A stretch of 44,022 bases of DNA, taken from Bacteroidales bacterium. Its GTDB lineage: Bacteria > Bacteroidota > Bacteroidia > Bacteroidales > Prolixibacteraceae. Under the pieces are notes generated by a model that had not been told where the DNA came from, did no database searches, and worked only from the letters and a program-made list of their open reading frames with translations. Of the stretch, positions 7,031-15,536 are shown piece after piece. The DNA lies in contig JAAYJR010000596.1 of NCBI GenBank assembly GCA_012522835.1, forward strand, positions 1 through 44,022. Direction: 5' to 3'. Both the position numbers and the translations under genes were made by a program. Each line of letters starts with the position of its first letter. Positions within the stretch are counted from its first letter, which is position 1.

Positions 7031-9364
7031 GTGCAAAAGATATTATTGAAAATATCATTTTTTAAATGTATTGCCTTCTTAATATTGGCAGTTATCATTT
7101 TTTCATGTTCCCCGGTAAAATTTGTTCCCGGGGATAAATACTTATTGAATAAGGCAGAGGTTGAAGTTGATAATCCTGAGATAAACAGAGAAGAGGCCAA
7201 AAGGCATATAAGGCAAAAAGAAAATTATAAGATCCTGGGGTTTTTGAAATTTCATTTATGGCTTTATAATTTGTCGGGCAGGGAGAAGAGTGACACCTGG
7301 CTTAAACGTATCGGTGAACCCCCTGAAATATATGACCCGGCTCTTGCCGGCGCTTCAGGGGAGCGGTTAAGGCAATACCTTGAAAGCAAAGGATATTTCC
7401 GTAGTGTTGTTGATTCGGAGGTTAAGTTCAATGACAGGAAAAGAAAGGCTAATATAAAATATATAATTAATACAGGGGAGCAGTATAAAATACGGTCAGT
7501 AAATTATCACTTTGGAGATTCTGTTTTACAAGCTCTCTTTTTTGAGGATTCGGCAAGGACAATTCTCCAACCAGGGACCCCCTTCGATTTCGATCTGCTT
7601 GATGAACACAGGAACAGCATTGTTGACTTATACAAGAATAACGGTTTTTTTTATATTTCAAGAGATGATATCAGTTATCTGGCAGACAGCAGTAAATTTG
7701 AAACTGACATCGTTCTGGATATGTTTGTAGGAGATGTTAAAGGAGCTGATTCTTTAAAAAAAGTTTCACGATATTACCTGGACCACTTTTATATTTCAGT
7801 TTTGTCGGGATCCTCCTCATTTGATGCCCAACAGGATGATCTTGGTTCTTTTTCAGATACTGTTTCGTGGGATAATTATACATTATACCGAAGTGATGAG
7901 ATGAAGTACAGTCCGGGATTGTTTAATGATCTTATGCAGATGGAGAGCGGAGAACTGTATCGTCTTAAAGATGCAAAAAATACCTTTAATGCATTTAACC
8001 GCCTCAGACAATTCCGTTTTATCGATATCCAGTTCAGGGAGTCTGTCGCATACAGGGATACCCAGCTACTTGACTGTTATATCCGCCTGGCACCGGTTAA
8101 TAAGCAGTCAGTCTCTCTGGATGTTGAAGGCACTAACACTTCAGGTAACCTGGGTATAGCCGGCAATGTTAATTACCGGCACAGAAACCTGCTGAACGGG
8201 GCTGAATTGTTACACCTTAATTTTAAAGGCGCTATGGAGAGGCAACAGAGGGTGGTAGATAATATGCCGGAGTATTTTAATACCCGTGAGCTTGGTGTCG
8301 AGGCCAGCCTGACCATCCCCAAATTGCTCGGGCCGGGTAAAATAATTGATGTCTTCCGGGATTTTCTTCCTCAAACGGTTTTTACACTGGGTTATAACTT
8401 TCAGCGCAGGCCTGAGTATACCCGGACTATTTCCAATTTCAAGTTCGGATATGACTGGATGACTTCTGAACTGTGGAAACATACCCTTAACCTGGTTGAT
8501 TTCAATATGGTAAATCTTTACCGGTTTGATCCTGAATTTATTGATTTCATTAAGGATCTTTATATTAAAAGCAGTTTTACAGACCACCTGATATTTGCGA
8601 CAAATTATTCTGTTACTTATAATACACGTTCGTCGGGTGTTAATCAGAATTATTCATATATGAGGGTTAATGTGGAATCGGCAGGCAATCTTCTGAGACT
8701 GGCATCCGGAATAGCAAATCGTCCTAAAGTGACTGCAGCCGACAGCGAAGGCCTTGGTTCCCCTGAGTATTACCAGGTGTTAAATACACGGTTTGCCCAA
8801 TATGTTAAATCAGATATTGAATTCAGATACGGTTATATAATCAATAAATATAATTCAGTTGTTGGTCGCGCCTTTTTTGGAGCCGGGCTCCCATATGGTA
8901 ATTTTGATGTTTTACCATTTGAAAAAAAGTATTTTACCGGCGGGGCTAACGGTATAAGGGCCTGGCAGGTAAGATCTTTAGGCCCGGGCACATACAGGGC
9001 ACCTGCCGATAATTACCCGAATCAGTCGTCTGATATAAAACTTGAAGCCAATATTGAATACCGCTTCAATCTTATCGGATTCCTTGAAGGGGCTTTTTTC
9101 CTCGATGCCGGAAATATATGGGCAATAAATAAAAAAGATAACAGGCCGGGAGCTCTTTTCAGGATCAATCAATTCTATAAACAGTTAGCTTTCGGTACCG
9201 GCACCGGGTTTCGTTTCGACTTTAAATATTTTATTTTTCGTCTTGATGTGGGAATGAAACTGAGAGATCCCTCTCAGTTTGAGGGCAATGGCTGGATAAT
9301 TGGAACAAGGCCTTACAGCTCTGACGATTTTAATCTCTCCTTCGCGATTGGCTATCCATTTTGA
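7031..9364 (+). CDS. tamL: TamL-type BamA/Omp85 lipoprotein
   Basis: A 777-aa outer-membrane protein. A lipoprotein signal peptide ends at FSC (Cys26), then come POTRA-like segments in the N-terminal half (for example YKIRSVNYHFGDSVLQ and GTPFDFDLLDEHRNSIVDLYKNNG). A C-terminal 16-strand Omp85 barrel carries the FTGGANGIRAWQVRSLGPGTY element (the conserved substrate-loop region) and ends in GYPF. A lipid-anchored TamA homologue is typical of Bacteroidota and would act in outer-membrane protein or lipid assembly. Start is GTG; no upstream ATG exists in frame within the short leader, and this start gives a clean signal peptide. A gene for a TamB partner is not in the window. Confidence 0.9.
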   Translation: MQKILLKISFFKCIAFLILAVIIFSCSPVKFVPGDKYLLNKAEVEVDNPEINREEAKRHIRQKENYKILGFLKFHLWLYNLSGREKSDTWLKRIGEPPEIYDPALAGASGERLRQYLESKGYFRSVVDSEVKFNDRKRKANIKYIINTGEQYKIRSVNYHFGDSVLQALFFEDSARTILQPGTPFDFDLLDEHRNSIVDLYKNNGFFYISRDDISYLADSSKFETDIVLDMFVGDVKGADSLKKVSRYYLDHFYISVLSGSSSFDAQQDDLGSFSDTVSWDNYTLYRSDEMKYSPGLFNDLMQMESGELYRLKDAKNTFNAFNRLRQFRFIDIQFRESVAYRDTQLLDCYIRLAPVNKQSVSLDVEGTNTSGNLGIAGNVNYRHRNLLNGAELLHLNFKGAMERQQRVVDNMPEYFNTRELGVEASLTIPKLLGPGKIIDVFRDFLPQTVFTLGYNFQRRPEYTRTISNFKFGYDWMTSELWKHTLNLVDFNMVNLYRFDPEFIDFIKDLYIKSSFTDHLIFATNYSVTYNTRSSGVNQNYSYMRVNVESAGNLLRLASGIANRPKVTAADSEGLGSPEYYQVLNTRFAQYVKSDIEFRYGYIINKYNSVVGRAFFGAGLPYGNFDVLPFEKKYFTGGANGIRAWQVRSLGPGTYRAPADNYPNQSSDIKLEANIEYRFNLIGFLEGAFFLDAGNIWAINKKDNRPGALFRINQFYKQLAFGTGTGFRFDFKYFIFRLDVGMKLRDPSQFEGNGWIIGTRPYSSDDFNLSFAIGYPF

Positions 9365-9450
9365 TGTAAATTATATCATATCAGAAGACAGGGCCAAAGT
9401 TAACCGATGGAATATTTAATAATCGCTAAAATCAGGTTATAGCAGATGGA

Positions 9451-9478
9451 TTGTCTAAATTATTATTTATTATTTTTA
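9451..9478 (+). promoter_or_regulatory. Possible promoter of the NSS transporter gene
   Basis: TTG, 17 nt, TATTTTTA: one mismatch to TAnnTTTG, 41 nt before the ATG at 9520. Spacing is slightly short of the Bacteroidota norm. Confidence 0.35.
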
Positions 9479-9519
9479 CCTCCGTTATGAAGGAAGAGTT
9501 AATATAAAACAGTTATTGT

Positions 9520-10881
9520 ATGTCAGACAATAATACTAACCGTGATTCTTTTGGTTCAAAGTTTGGAGTAATTGCAGCAACAGCGGGATCTGCCATCGGA
9601 CTGGGAAATATTTGGAGATTCCCTTATGTTGCGGGAGAAAACGGAGGAGCTGCTTTTCTTATCATCTATCTGGGTTTCGTTTTGATGATAGGCATTCCGG
9701 TGATGCTCTCCGAATTTTTTATTGGAAGGAGTTCTCAGAAGAATGTATTCGGTGCATTCCGCAGGCTTGCACCCGGCAGGCCGTGGTATTTGATCGGGCT
9801 GATGGGGGTTGTTGCTGCTTTTATGATACTGGCTTTTTATACAGTCGTTGCCGGCTGGACCCTTGAATATATTTACCAGTCGCTTATAGACGGATTTGCA
9901 GGACAGTCGGCCTCACAACTTAATGATATGTACAACTCTTTTATAGGGAGTACTTGGCGTCCGTTGCTATGGTTTTTTGTTTTTATGGGCCTTACATCAG
10001 CCATAATAATGGCAGGAGTCCATAAGGGTATTGAAAAGTACACTAAAATTTTAATGCCTGTGCTTTTGTTACTACTTTTAGCACTGGTAATCCGATCAGT
10101 TACTCTTCCCGGAGCAGGCAAGGGATTGGAGTTTTTATTCAGGCCGGATTTCTCTAAGATCGGCCCCTCCACAATTCTCGTTGCCCTGGGCCAGTCTTTC
10201 TTCTCTTTGAGTATTGGAATGGGTACACTAATTACTTATGCTTCCTATATCAGAAAGGATGAGAACCTTGGTTTTACTGCTTTATCAGTAGCCATGGCTG
10301 ATACGTTCATTGCTGTACTTGCAGGAGTTGCAATTTTTCCTGCTGTTTTTGCATTTAATATAGAGCCGGGATCAGGAGAAGGATTGGTATATATAACTCT
10401 GCCAAATATTTTTAATCAAATGCCGGGAGGGTATTTCTTCTCACTGATTTTTTTTATTCTGTTAACTGTTGCAGCCCTTACATCAACAATCTCTGTACTT
10501 GAAGTTATTGTTGCTTTTTTTGTTGAGGAGCTGAAACTTAAACGGAGGATTGCCACTGTGATTGCCGCGGGTTCAGTATCGGTCATCGGTGTTCTTTGTG
10601 TTTTGTCTTTCAGCTCCATGGCAGAGACGAAGATATTCGGGTTCACTGTTTTTCAGTTGCTTGATTTTACCTCAGCAAACATCTTCCTGCCGCTGGGAGG
10701 GTTGTTTATTGTATTGTTTGTTGCATGGTACATAAACCGGAAAGCTATCGATAAAGAACTTTCAAACAAAGGGGAACTAAAGGCAGGATATATTCCTTTT
10801 TATCTTTTTGTAATAAAATTCATCGCACCTCTTGCTATAGCATTTATATTTCTTCAGGGTGTGGGGCTGATCAATTTCTGA
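9520..10881 (+). CDS. Sodium-dependent transporter, NSS/SNF family
   Basis: The 453-aa LeuT-fold inner-membrane symporter has about 12 predicted TM segments. The TM1 unwound region AGSAIGLGNIWRFPY (residues 22-36) carries the sodium- and substrate-binding backbone. Further hallmarks are GENGGAAF and the TM6 motif SFFSLSIGMGTLITYASY. The protein would import an amino acid or related compound with Na+; substrate specificity is not readable. Length is normal for bacterial members. The gene is flanked by unrelated genes and appears monocistronic. Confidence 0.93.
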   Translation: MSDNNTNRDSFGSKFGVIAATAGSAIGLGNIWRFPYVAGENGGAAFLIIYLGFVLMIGIPVMLSEFFIGRSSQKNVFGAFRRLAPGRPWYLIGLMGVVAAFMILAFYTVVAGWTLEYIYQSLIDGFAGQSASQLNDMYNSFIGSTWRPLLWFFVFMGLTSAIIMAGVHKGIEKYTKILMPVLLLLLLALVIRSVTLPGAGKGLEFLFRPDFSKIGPSTILVALGQSFFSLSIGMGTLITYASYIRKDENLGFTALSVAMADTFIAVLAGVAIFPAVFAFNIEPGSGEGLVYITLPNIFNQMPGGYFFSLIFFILLTVAALTSTISVLEVIVAFFVEELKLKRRIATVIAAGSVSVIGVLCVLSFSSMAETKIFGFTVFQLLDFTSANIFLPLGGLFIVLFVAWYINRKAIDKELSNKGELKAGYIPFYLFVIKFIAPLAIAFIFLQGVGLINF

Positions 10882-10970
10882 CTTCAGCTTGTTTTGATTG
10901 CTGCAAATATTTGTTTTAAGGATCTAAAGTGTTAAGTTTAGGAAAATTTTGTTAACCCTCTTTTAACGCC

Positions 10971-11879
10971 ATGATAAGATTTTTCAGACAAGCAAGAGAA
11001 ATTTTTGCTTTTTCTAAAGGTGACAGAAATGCTGTTATAACCTTAGCCATCTTAATTATTATTGCTTTAGCAGGCCATTTTTTGATAGGATTTGTGAGTC
11101 TGAACAGACCGACAGATCATTCTGAATTTGAACTTGCCATGGCTGCCTGGCAGTCACGGCAGGATACTGCAGTAACCCGAAATATTGTTCTGTTTGATTT
11201 TGATCCCAACACTGTTTCAGCCCGTCAACTCGACAGTTTATCACTTCCAAAGAGGATTAAGGATAACCTTTTGAAATATCGTGCCGCAGGTGGCAGGCTG
11301 CTGAAACCTGCCGGACTGAAAAAAATTTACGGAATGAATGACAGCATCTATGAAGCAGTAAAGGGATACATTAAAATTGAAGATTTATCTGATACATTTA
11401 CTGACAGTAAAGAAAACTATTTTGAGTCTGTTCCGGTAGATTCTCCGACCGGCAAAACCGACGGAAGTGATGCCGCTGATCAATTGCTTGAGCTTAATTC
11501 TGCAGATTCATTACAATTGGTCAGGTTGAGAGGTATTGGTCCTGTTTTTGCCGCAAGGATTATTAAGTATCGTAATCTGCTGGGAGGTTATTATTCAGCA
11601 CAGCAACTTCTTGAAGTTTATAACTTCCCCGAAGAAACATTTTATGAGATTAGGCGTTATATTACTGTAGATACTGCTGCTGTGAAAAAGATACGGATCA
11701 ATTATGCAGGTTATTCCGAGCTTCTTCGTCATCCATACTTTGAGAAGAGCGATGTTAAAAAGATAATTGAATACAGGGAAAAGCATGGTTCATTCAGTAC
11801 AGTGGGGCAGATATTGCAGTTGGAACCGGCCGATTCCTTAAAAAGGGCAAAGATCGGGCACTATTTAACCTGTCGTTAA
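10971..11879 (+). CDS. Membrane-anchored helix-hairpin-helix protein, ComEA-like
   Basis: A 302-aa protein with one N-terminal membrane segment (VITLAILIIIALAGHFLIG) and then a soluble part. That part carries several helix-hairpin-helix modules: a partial one near residue 95 (LPKRIKDNLLKYRAAGG), a clear one near 170-215 (LNSADSLQLVRLRGIGPVFA ... YRNLLGGYYSAQQLLEVY) and one near the C terminus (SDVKKIIEYREKHGSFSTVG). HhH modules bind DNA non-specifically; ComEA proteins do so in DNA uptake, but competence is not proven here. Located upstream of rpsU without a visible terminator. Confidence 0.8.
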   Translation: MIRFFRQAREIFAFSKGDRNAVITLAILIIIALAGHFLIGFVSLNRPTDHSEFELAMAAWQSRQDTAVTRNIVLFDFDPNTVSARQLDSLSLPKRIKDNLLKYRAAGGRLLKPAGLKKIYGMNDSIYEAVKGYIKIEDLSDTFTDSKENYFESVPVDSPTGKTDGSDAADQLLELNSADSLQLVRLRGIGPVFAARIIKYRNLLGGYYSAQQLLEVYNFPEETFYEIRRYITVDTAAVKKIRINYAGYSELLRHPYFEKSDVKKIIEYREKHGSFSTVGQILQLEPADSLKRAKIGHYLTCR

Positions 11880-11931
11880 AAAAGTTTAAATAAATAATGT
11901 TGTATGGGAGTTATCATTTTTTTATATTAAA

Positions 11932-11962
11932 TTTGATTTGCAATGAATAATTTTTAAATTTG
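11932..11962 (+). promoter_or_regulatory. Consensus Bacteroidota promoter of rpsU operon
   Basis: TTTG, 19-nt spacer, TAAATTTG: both elements match the phylum consensus (-33 TTTG, -7 TAnnTTTG) at the standard spacing. Transcription would begin about 20 nt before the rpsU ATG at 11990. It is the best-formed promoter in the window. Confidence 0.75.
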
Positions 11963-11989
11963 CGCCTCAATTTTTAAAACCGTACAGTA

Positions 11990-12181
11990 ATGATAATAAT
12001 TCCGGTAAAAGAGGGCGAAAATATAGAAAGAGCCTTAAAACGATTTAAACGGAAATTTGAAAAGACAGGCGTAGTGAAAGAACTGCGTGAACGCCAGAAG
12101 TTTACAAAACCCTCAATTAAGAGAAGGGAAGAAGTAAAGAAGGCTGCTTATATAGAAAAGTTACAGCGTCAGGAAGACTAA
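11990..12181 (+). CDS. rpsU: 30S ribosomal protein S21
   Basis: A 63-aa basic protein of the S21 family (KEGENIERALKRFKRKFEKTG, then KPSIKRREEVKKAAY). It binds the 30S platform near the anti-Shine-Dalgarno end of 16S rRNA. In Bacteroidota S21 is linked to occlusion of the anti-SD, consistent with SD-poor starts here. It heads the rpsU-xerC-hpf cluster, with xerC beginning about 40 nt later. Confidence 0.96.
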   Translation: MIIIPVKEGENIERALKRFKRKFEKTGVVKELRERQKFTKPSIKRREEVKKAAYIEKLQRQED

Positions 12182-12220
12182 GACATTTTTAGTGGTTTCT
12201 GATGATTGATTATGATGTTA

Positions 12221-13108
12221 ATGAACTATCAGGAATCGTTTATCAATTATTTAAAGTATGAGAAGAGATGCTCCACTCATACTGTTGTGGCTTATAAAAA
12301 AGACCTCGATCAATTTATGGTATTTTGTACCGGGATGGTCGGGGAATTTAATATTAAAGAGGTCAGTTCAAAGCTGGTGCGCAGTTGGGTTGTAGAGTTG
12401 ATGGAGAAAGGCTATACGCCCCGGTCAGTTAACCGGAAAGTATCATCTGTAAGGGCATTTTTTCTTTTTTTAATGAAAGGCAAAGAGGTTGAAAAAAATC
12501 CCGCTGTTAATATATCTCTTCCGAAAATCAGGAAAAAATTACCATTTTTTGTTGAAGAGAACAGGCTTATCCACTTGTTGGATGACGGCTTTTTTTCCTG
12601 CGATTTCAAAGGAATAAGAGACAAACTTATAATTTCGATGCTTTATGGTACAGGGGTCAGGCTTGCCGAATTAATGAATCTGAAAGAGATCAATATTGAT
12701 ACTGCAGACTATTTAATAAAAGTAACAGGGAAGAGAAACAAGGAAAGAATTATTCCTTATCCAAAGAGTATGAATACATTGATTTTTCAATATATTGAGG
12801 AGAGAGACAGGAAGCTGGGATTTACTCCGGAATTTTTACTCGTTACAGAAGAGGGGAAACCTGTTTATGAGAAACTGATATACAGGGTAGTTAAAGAGAA
12901 CCTGGAAAAGGTCACTTCTCTCGAAAAAAAGAGTCCCCATGTGCTGAGGCATTCATATGCCACTCATTTGCTGAACAAGGGTGCTGACCTGAATGCTGTA
13001 AAAGAATTGCTCGGCCATTCAAATCTTTCGGCTACACAGATTTACACACATACAACATTCTCAAAATTGAATGATATTTATAAACAAGCCCACCCAAGGG
13101 GTAATTAA
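12221..13108 (+). CDS. xerC: Site-specific tyrosine recombinase XerC
   Basis: Phage-integrase-fold recombinase of about 295 aa. The N-terminal SAM-like core-binding domain (FINYLKYEKRCSTHTVVAYKK) precedes the catalytic domain. Active-site residues are visible: Arg in YGTGVRLAEL, Lys in GKRNKERIIP, the HxxR motif in SPHVLRHSYATHLL, His in LGHSNLSA and Tyr in TQIYTH. It resolves chromosome dimers at dif. The track starts with TTG at 12206; the ATG at 12221 (MNYQESF) matches the family N terminus better, although ATGs at 12212/12215 cannot be excluded. hpf follows after 11 nt, so they are cotranscribed. Confidence 0.92.
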   Translation: MNYQESFINYLKYEKRCSTHTVVAYKKDLDQFMVFCTGMVGEFNIKEVSSKLVRSWVVELMEKGYTPRSVNRKVSSVRAFFLFLMKGKEVEKNPAVNISLPKIRKKLPFFVEENRLIHLLDDGFFSCDFKGIRDKLIISMLYGTGVRLAELMNLKEINIDTADYLIKVTGKRNKERIIPYPKSMNTLIFQYIEERDRKLGFTPEFLLVTEEGKPVYEKLIYRVVKENLEKVTSLEKKSPHVLRHSYATHLLNKGADLNAVKELLGHSNLSATQIYTHTTFSKLNDIYKQAHPRGN

Positions 13109-13119
13109 AAAGTATTACT

Positions 13120-13422
13120 ATGGAAATAATTATCAATTCGGTGCATTTTGATGCAGATAATAAGCTGGTTGAATTCGTTAATAAAAAAGTGAACAAACTT
13201 GACACTTTTTTCGACGGAATAATTAACGCGGAGGTAACATTAAAGGTACTGAAACCTGAGACTGCCAAAAACAAGATATCAGAGATAAAACTTTCAATTC
13301 CGGTGAACGGCTATTTATTTGCTAAAAAACAGGCTGATACATTTGAGGAGGCCACTGATTTAGCAGTTGATGCTATTCGTAAACAGTTAGGGAAATATAA
13401 AGAAAAACTCAAGAACAAATAA
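13120..13422 (+). CDS. hpf: Ribosome hibernation promoting factor
   Basis: A 100-aa short-form HPF/RaiA (IIINSVHFDADNKLVEFVNK ... DLAVDAIRKQLGKYKEKLK). It binds the decoding region of idle 30S subunits and protects ribosomes in stationary phase. Only the N-terminal domain is present, with no C-terminal dimerisation domain. Immediately follows xerC. Confidence 0.94.
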   Translation: MEIIINSVHFDADNKLVEFVNKKVNKLDTFFDGIINAEVTLKVLKPETAKNKISEIKLSIPVNGYLFAKKQADTFEEATDLAVDAIRKQLGKYKEKLKNK

Positions 13423-13469
13423 TTTGTTAATTTTTACCGCTGAATTTTAGATTTTTAAAATAATATTTT

Positions 13470-13477
13470 TACATTTG
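13470..13477 (+). promoter_or_regulatory. -7 box in the hpf-tRNA gap
   Basis: TACATTTG matches TAnnTTTG. A transcript would start near 13484 and run through about 190 nt of non-coding sequence before tRNA-Gly. The -33 position is only T-rich. Confidence 0.4.
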
Positions 13478-13642
13478 CACACCCAATTTGGAGCGTTGCG
13501 GAAACATCTGAATTTAAAGCAGTTTAGACGTTCACACCGGGTTTTCTAAATAATATAATGTTTATCCGGAATATTTTTATTGTTTAATTGTTTTGAATTT
13601 CAGCGAGAGAAATATAAAATATTAATATTTAATATTTTTTTG

Positions 13643-13650
13643 TAATTTTG
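13643..13650 (+). promoter_or_regulatory. -7 box before the tRNA-tuf transcription unit
   Basis: TAATTTTG matches TAnnTTTG; predicted start about 20 nt before tRNA-Gly. No clear -33 TTTG. This is the second -7 match in the gap, suggesting tandem promoters for a highly expressed unit. Confidence 0.5.
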
Positions 13651-13675
13651 CACCGCGTTTTTGCAGGGTAATATT

Positions 13676-13748
13676 GCGGGAGTAGCTCAGTTGATAGAGC
13701 ATTAGCCTTCCAAGCTAAGGGTCGCGGGTTTGAGTCCCGTCTCCCGCT
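13676..13748 (+). tRNA. tRNA-Gly (TCC)
   Basis: A 73-nt cloverleaf: acceptor GCGGGAG/CTCCCGC, D arm AGCTC...GAGC, anticodon stem TTAGC/GCTAA around loop CTTCCAA (anticodon TCC), T arm GCGGG-TTTGAGT-CCCGT. Discriminator U. No complete CCA is encoded. Confidence 0.95.
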
Positions 13749-13811
13749 CAGATGTGAGGTCAGGTTTTATTAACTATAAGTTAAGAATACCAGGCTCACT
13801 GTTTTTAAAGT

Positions 13812-13883
<72 letters not shown>

Positions 13884-13918
13884 CAAAGGATTTAGATAAT
13901 AATTAAAATTTTGGAGTT

Positions 13919-15106
13919 ATGGCTAAACAAACATTTGTAAGGGATAAAGATCATGTCAATATTGGCACTATCGGCCATGTTGACCATGGAAAAACCACCC
14001 TCACTGCAGCTATTACAATGGTATTGGCCAAAAAAGGTCTTTCTGAAATCAAAACTTTTGATTCAATTGATAATGCACCTGAAGAAAAGGAAAGGGGTAT
14101 TACCATTAATACTGCTCATGTTGAGTATCAGACAGCGACCCGTCACTATGCCCATGTTGACTGTCCCGGTCATGCTGACTATGTTAAAAACATGGTTACC
14201 GGTGCAGCCCAGATGGATGGTGCCATTATTGTAGTTGCTGCAACCGACGGCCCTATGCCGCAAACACGTGAACACATTCTTCTTGCACGTCAGGTTAACG
14301 TTCCCAAGCTGGTTGTTTTCATGAATAAAGTTGATATGGTTGATGATGAGGAGCTTCTCGAACTGGTTGAGATGGAAATCCGCGAATTACTGGAATTCTA
14401 TGAGTTTGATGGTGACAATACACCTGTTATCAGAGGATCAGCTTTGGGCGCAATGAATGGTGAAGCACAGTGGGAAGATAAAATTATGGAGTTAATGGAC
14501 GCTGTGGATACATGGATTCCTGTTCCCGTGCGTGAAAAAGACAAACCGTTCCTGATGCCTGTTGAAGATGTTTTCTCAATCACAGGCCGGGGTACAGTTG
14601 CAACCGGACGTATAGAAACTGGTATTGTCCATACTGGTGATGAATTGCAGTTAATCGGCCTTGGAGCTGAAGGACGTAAAACTGTATGTACAGGTGTTGA
14701 GATGTTCCGTAAAATTCTGGATGAAGGCCAGGCCGGAGACAATGTAGGATTATTGTTGCGCGGTGTGGATAAGAAAGAGATTAAGAGAGGTCAGATCCTG
14801 GCTAAACCCGGATCAATAACTCCGCATACAAAGTTCAAAGCTGAGGTTTATGTGCTGAAGAAAGAAGAAGGTGGACGTCATACTCCGTTCCATAATAAAT
14901 ACCGGCCTCAGTTCTATCTCCGCACCCTTGATGTTACAGGTGAGATTCATCTGCCGGAAGGACGCGAGATGGTAATGCCGGGTGATAATGTATCAATTGA
15001 GGTTGATCTTATCTATCCTGTAGCCCTGAACGTTGGATTACGCTTTGCAATTCGTGAAGGCGGACGAACAGTTGGTGCAGGACAGGTTACTGATATTATA
15101 GAATAA
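13919..15106 (+). CDS. tuf: Translation elongation factor Tu
   Basis: The 395-aa GTPase delivers aminoacyl-tRNA to the ribosome. All G motifs are present: GHVDHGKTT, the [10 protein letters not shown] switch region, [12 protein letters not shown] and a SALG-type G5. Domains II and III follow with [13 protein letters not shown] and the C-terminal [13 protein letters not shown]. Cotranscribed with the upstream tRNAs. The 219-nt gap to secE holds a repeat and a broken tRNA. Confidence 0.99.
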   Translation: MAKQTFVRDKDHVNIGTIGHVDHGKTTLTAAITMVLAKKGLSEIKTFDSIDNAPEEKERGITINTAHVEYQTATRHYAHVDCPGHADYVKNMVTGAAQMDGAIIVVAATDGPMPQTREHILLARQVNVPKLVVFMNKVDMVDDEELLELVEMEIRELLEFYEFDGDNTPVIRGSALGAMNGEAQWEDKIMELMDAVDTWIPVPVREKDKPFLMPVEDVFSITGRGTVATGRIETGIVHTGDELQLIGLGAEGRKTVCTGVEMFRKILDEGQAGDNVGLLLRGVDKKEIKRGQILAKPGSITPHTKFKAEVYVLKKEEGGRHTPFHNKYRPQFYLRTLDVTGEIHLPEGREMVMPGDNVSIEVDLIYPVALNVGLRFAIREGGRTVGAGQVTDIIE

Positions 15107-15137
15107 TTATAATTCTGTTGTTACAATCAGAGAACAG

Positions 15138-15258
15138 AAAAGAGGCTGTCCAAAAATAATTTGTTTATGTCGGTTCTGCATAAGGAGTTTTTGATATTTA
15201 GGACATTTATGCGTTAATAAGACATCGGATCAGAATTATGAATTTGGACAGCTTCTTT
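15138..15258 (+). mobile_element. MITE-like inverted-repeat element between tuf and secE
   Basis: A 121-bp segment bounded by 16-bp inverted repeats with one mismatch: AAAGAGGCTGTCCAAA on the left and TTTGGACAGCTTCTTT on the right. Pairing continues inward (ATAATT with AATTAT), so the whole segment could fold as a long imperfect hairpin. It has no ORF. Ends of the form GAGGCTGTCC are reminiscent of the termini of some DDE-transposase insertion sequences, so a non-autonomous element or decayed IS is the best guess. No target-site duplication was found. The right end abuts the tRNA remnant. Confidence 0.6.
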
Positions 15259-15308
15259 ACGGGAGAAACTCAATTTGGTGATTGTAAGTTCGAATCTTAC
15301 CTTCCGTT
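15259..15308 (+). pseudogene. tRNA remnant lacking the anticodon arm
   Basis: The acceptor strands ACGGGAG and CTTCCGT pair fully (one G-U). A perfect T arm GTAAG-TTCGAAT-CTTAC and a D-arm 5' half (ACTCAATTTGGT) are present, but the 3' D strand and entire anticodon stem-loop are missing, leaving 50 nt. Other Bacteroidota often carry tRNA-Trp between tuf and secE, so this may be a deleted trnW; identity cannot be proven without an anticodon, and the discriminator is T rather than the G expected for Trp. Confidence 0.7.
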
Positions 15309-15325
15309 CAGATAAAAATATAAAA

Positions 15326-15517
15326 ATGAAGATAAAAGTATATTTGCAAGAGGCCTATGACGAGCTTATCCATAAAGTTACATGGCCTACTTGGAAAGAA
15401 CTGCAAAGCAGTGCTTTGGTTGTAATGGTTGCTTCCTTTATTATATCACTCGTAATCTTCGTTATGGATCTGTCATTCAGAAACGTAATGAGTTTTATTT
15501 ATGAATTGTTTTATTAA
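15326..15517 (+). CDS. secE: Preprotein translocase subunit SecE
   Basis: A 63-aa single-span SecE: amphipathic helix (YLQEAYDELIHKVTWPTWKELQ) with the family VTWPT motif, then one TM segment (LVVMVASFIISLVIFVMDL). It clamps SecY in the inner membrane. The track's GTG start at 15275 would translate the tRNA remnant; the ATG at 15326 gives the usual length and N terminus. Confidence 0.95.
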   Translation: MKIKVYLQEAYDELIHKVTWPTWKELQSSALVVMVASFIISLVIFVMDLSFRNVMSFIYELFY

Positions 15518-15536
15518 CAGAAATCTTTAGTTCATT

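Noticed and set aside
15113-15139. Terminator after tuf
   Set aside because: TTCTGTT/AACAGAA can form a 7-bp stem with a 13-nt loop but no T-run follows, so it is not an intrinsic terminator.
15275-15325. N-terminal extension of secE in the ORF track
   Set aside because: It translates the tRNA remnant; SecE with the ATG at 15326 has the usual 63 residues.
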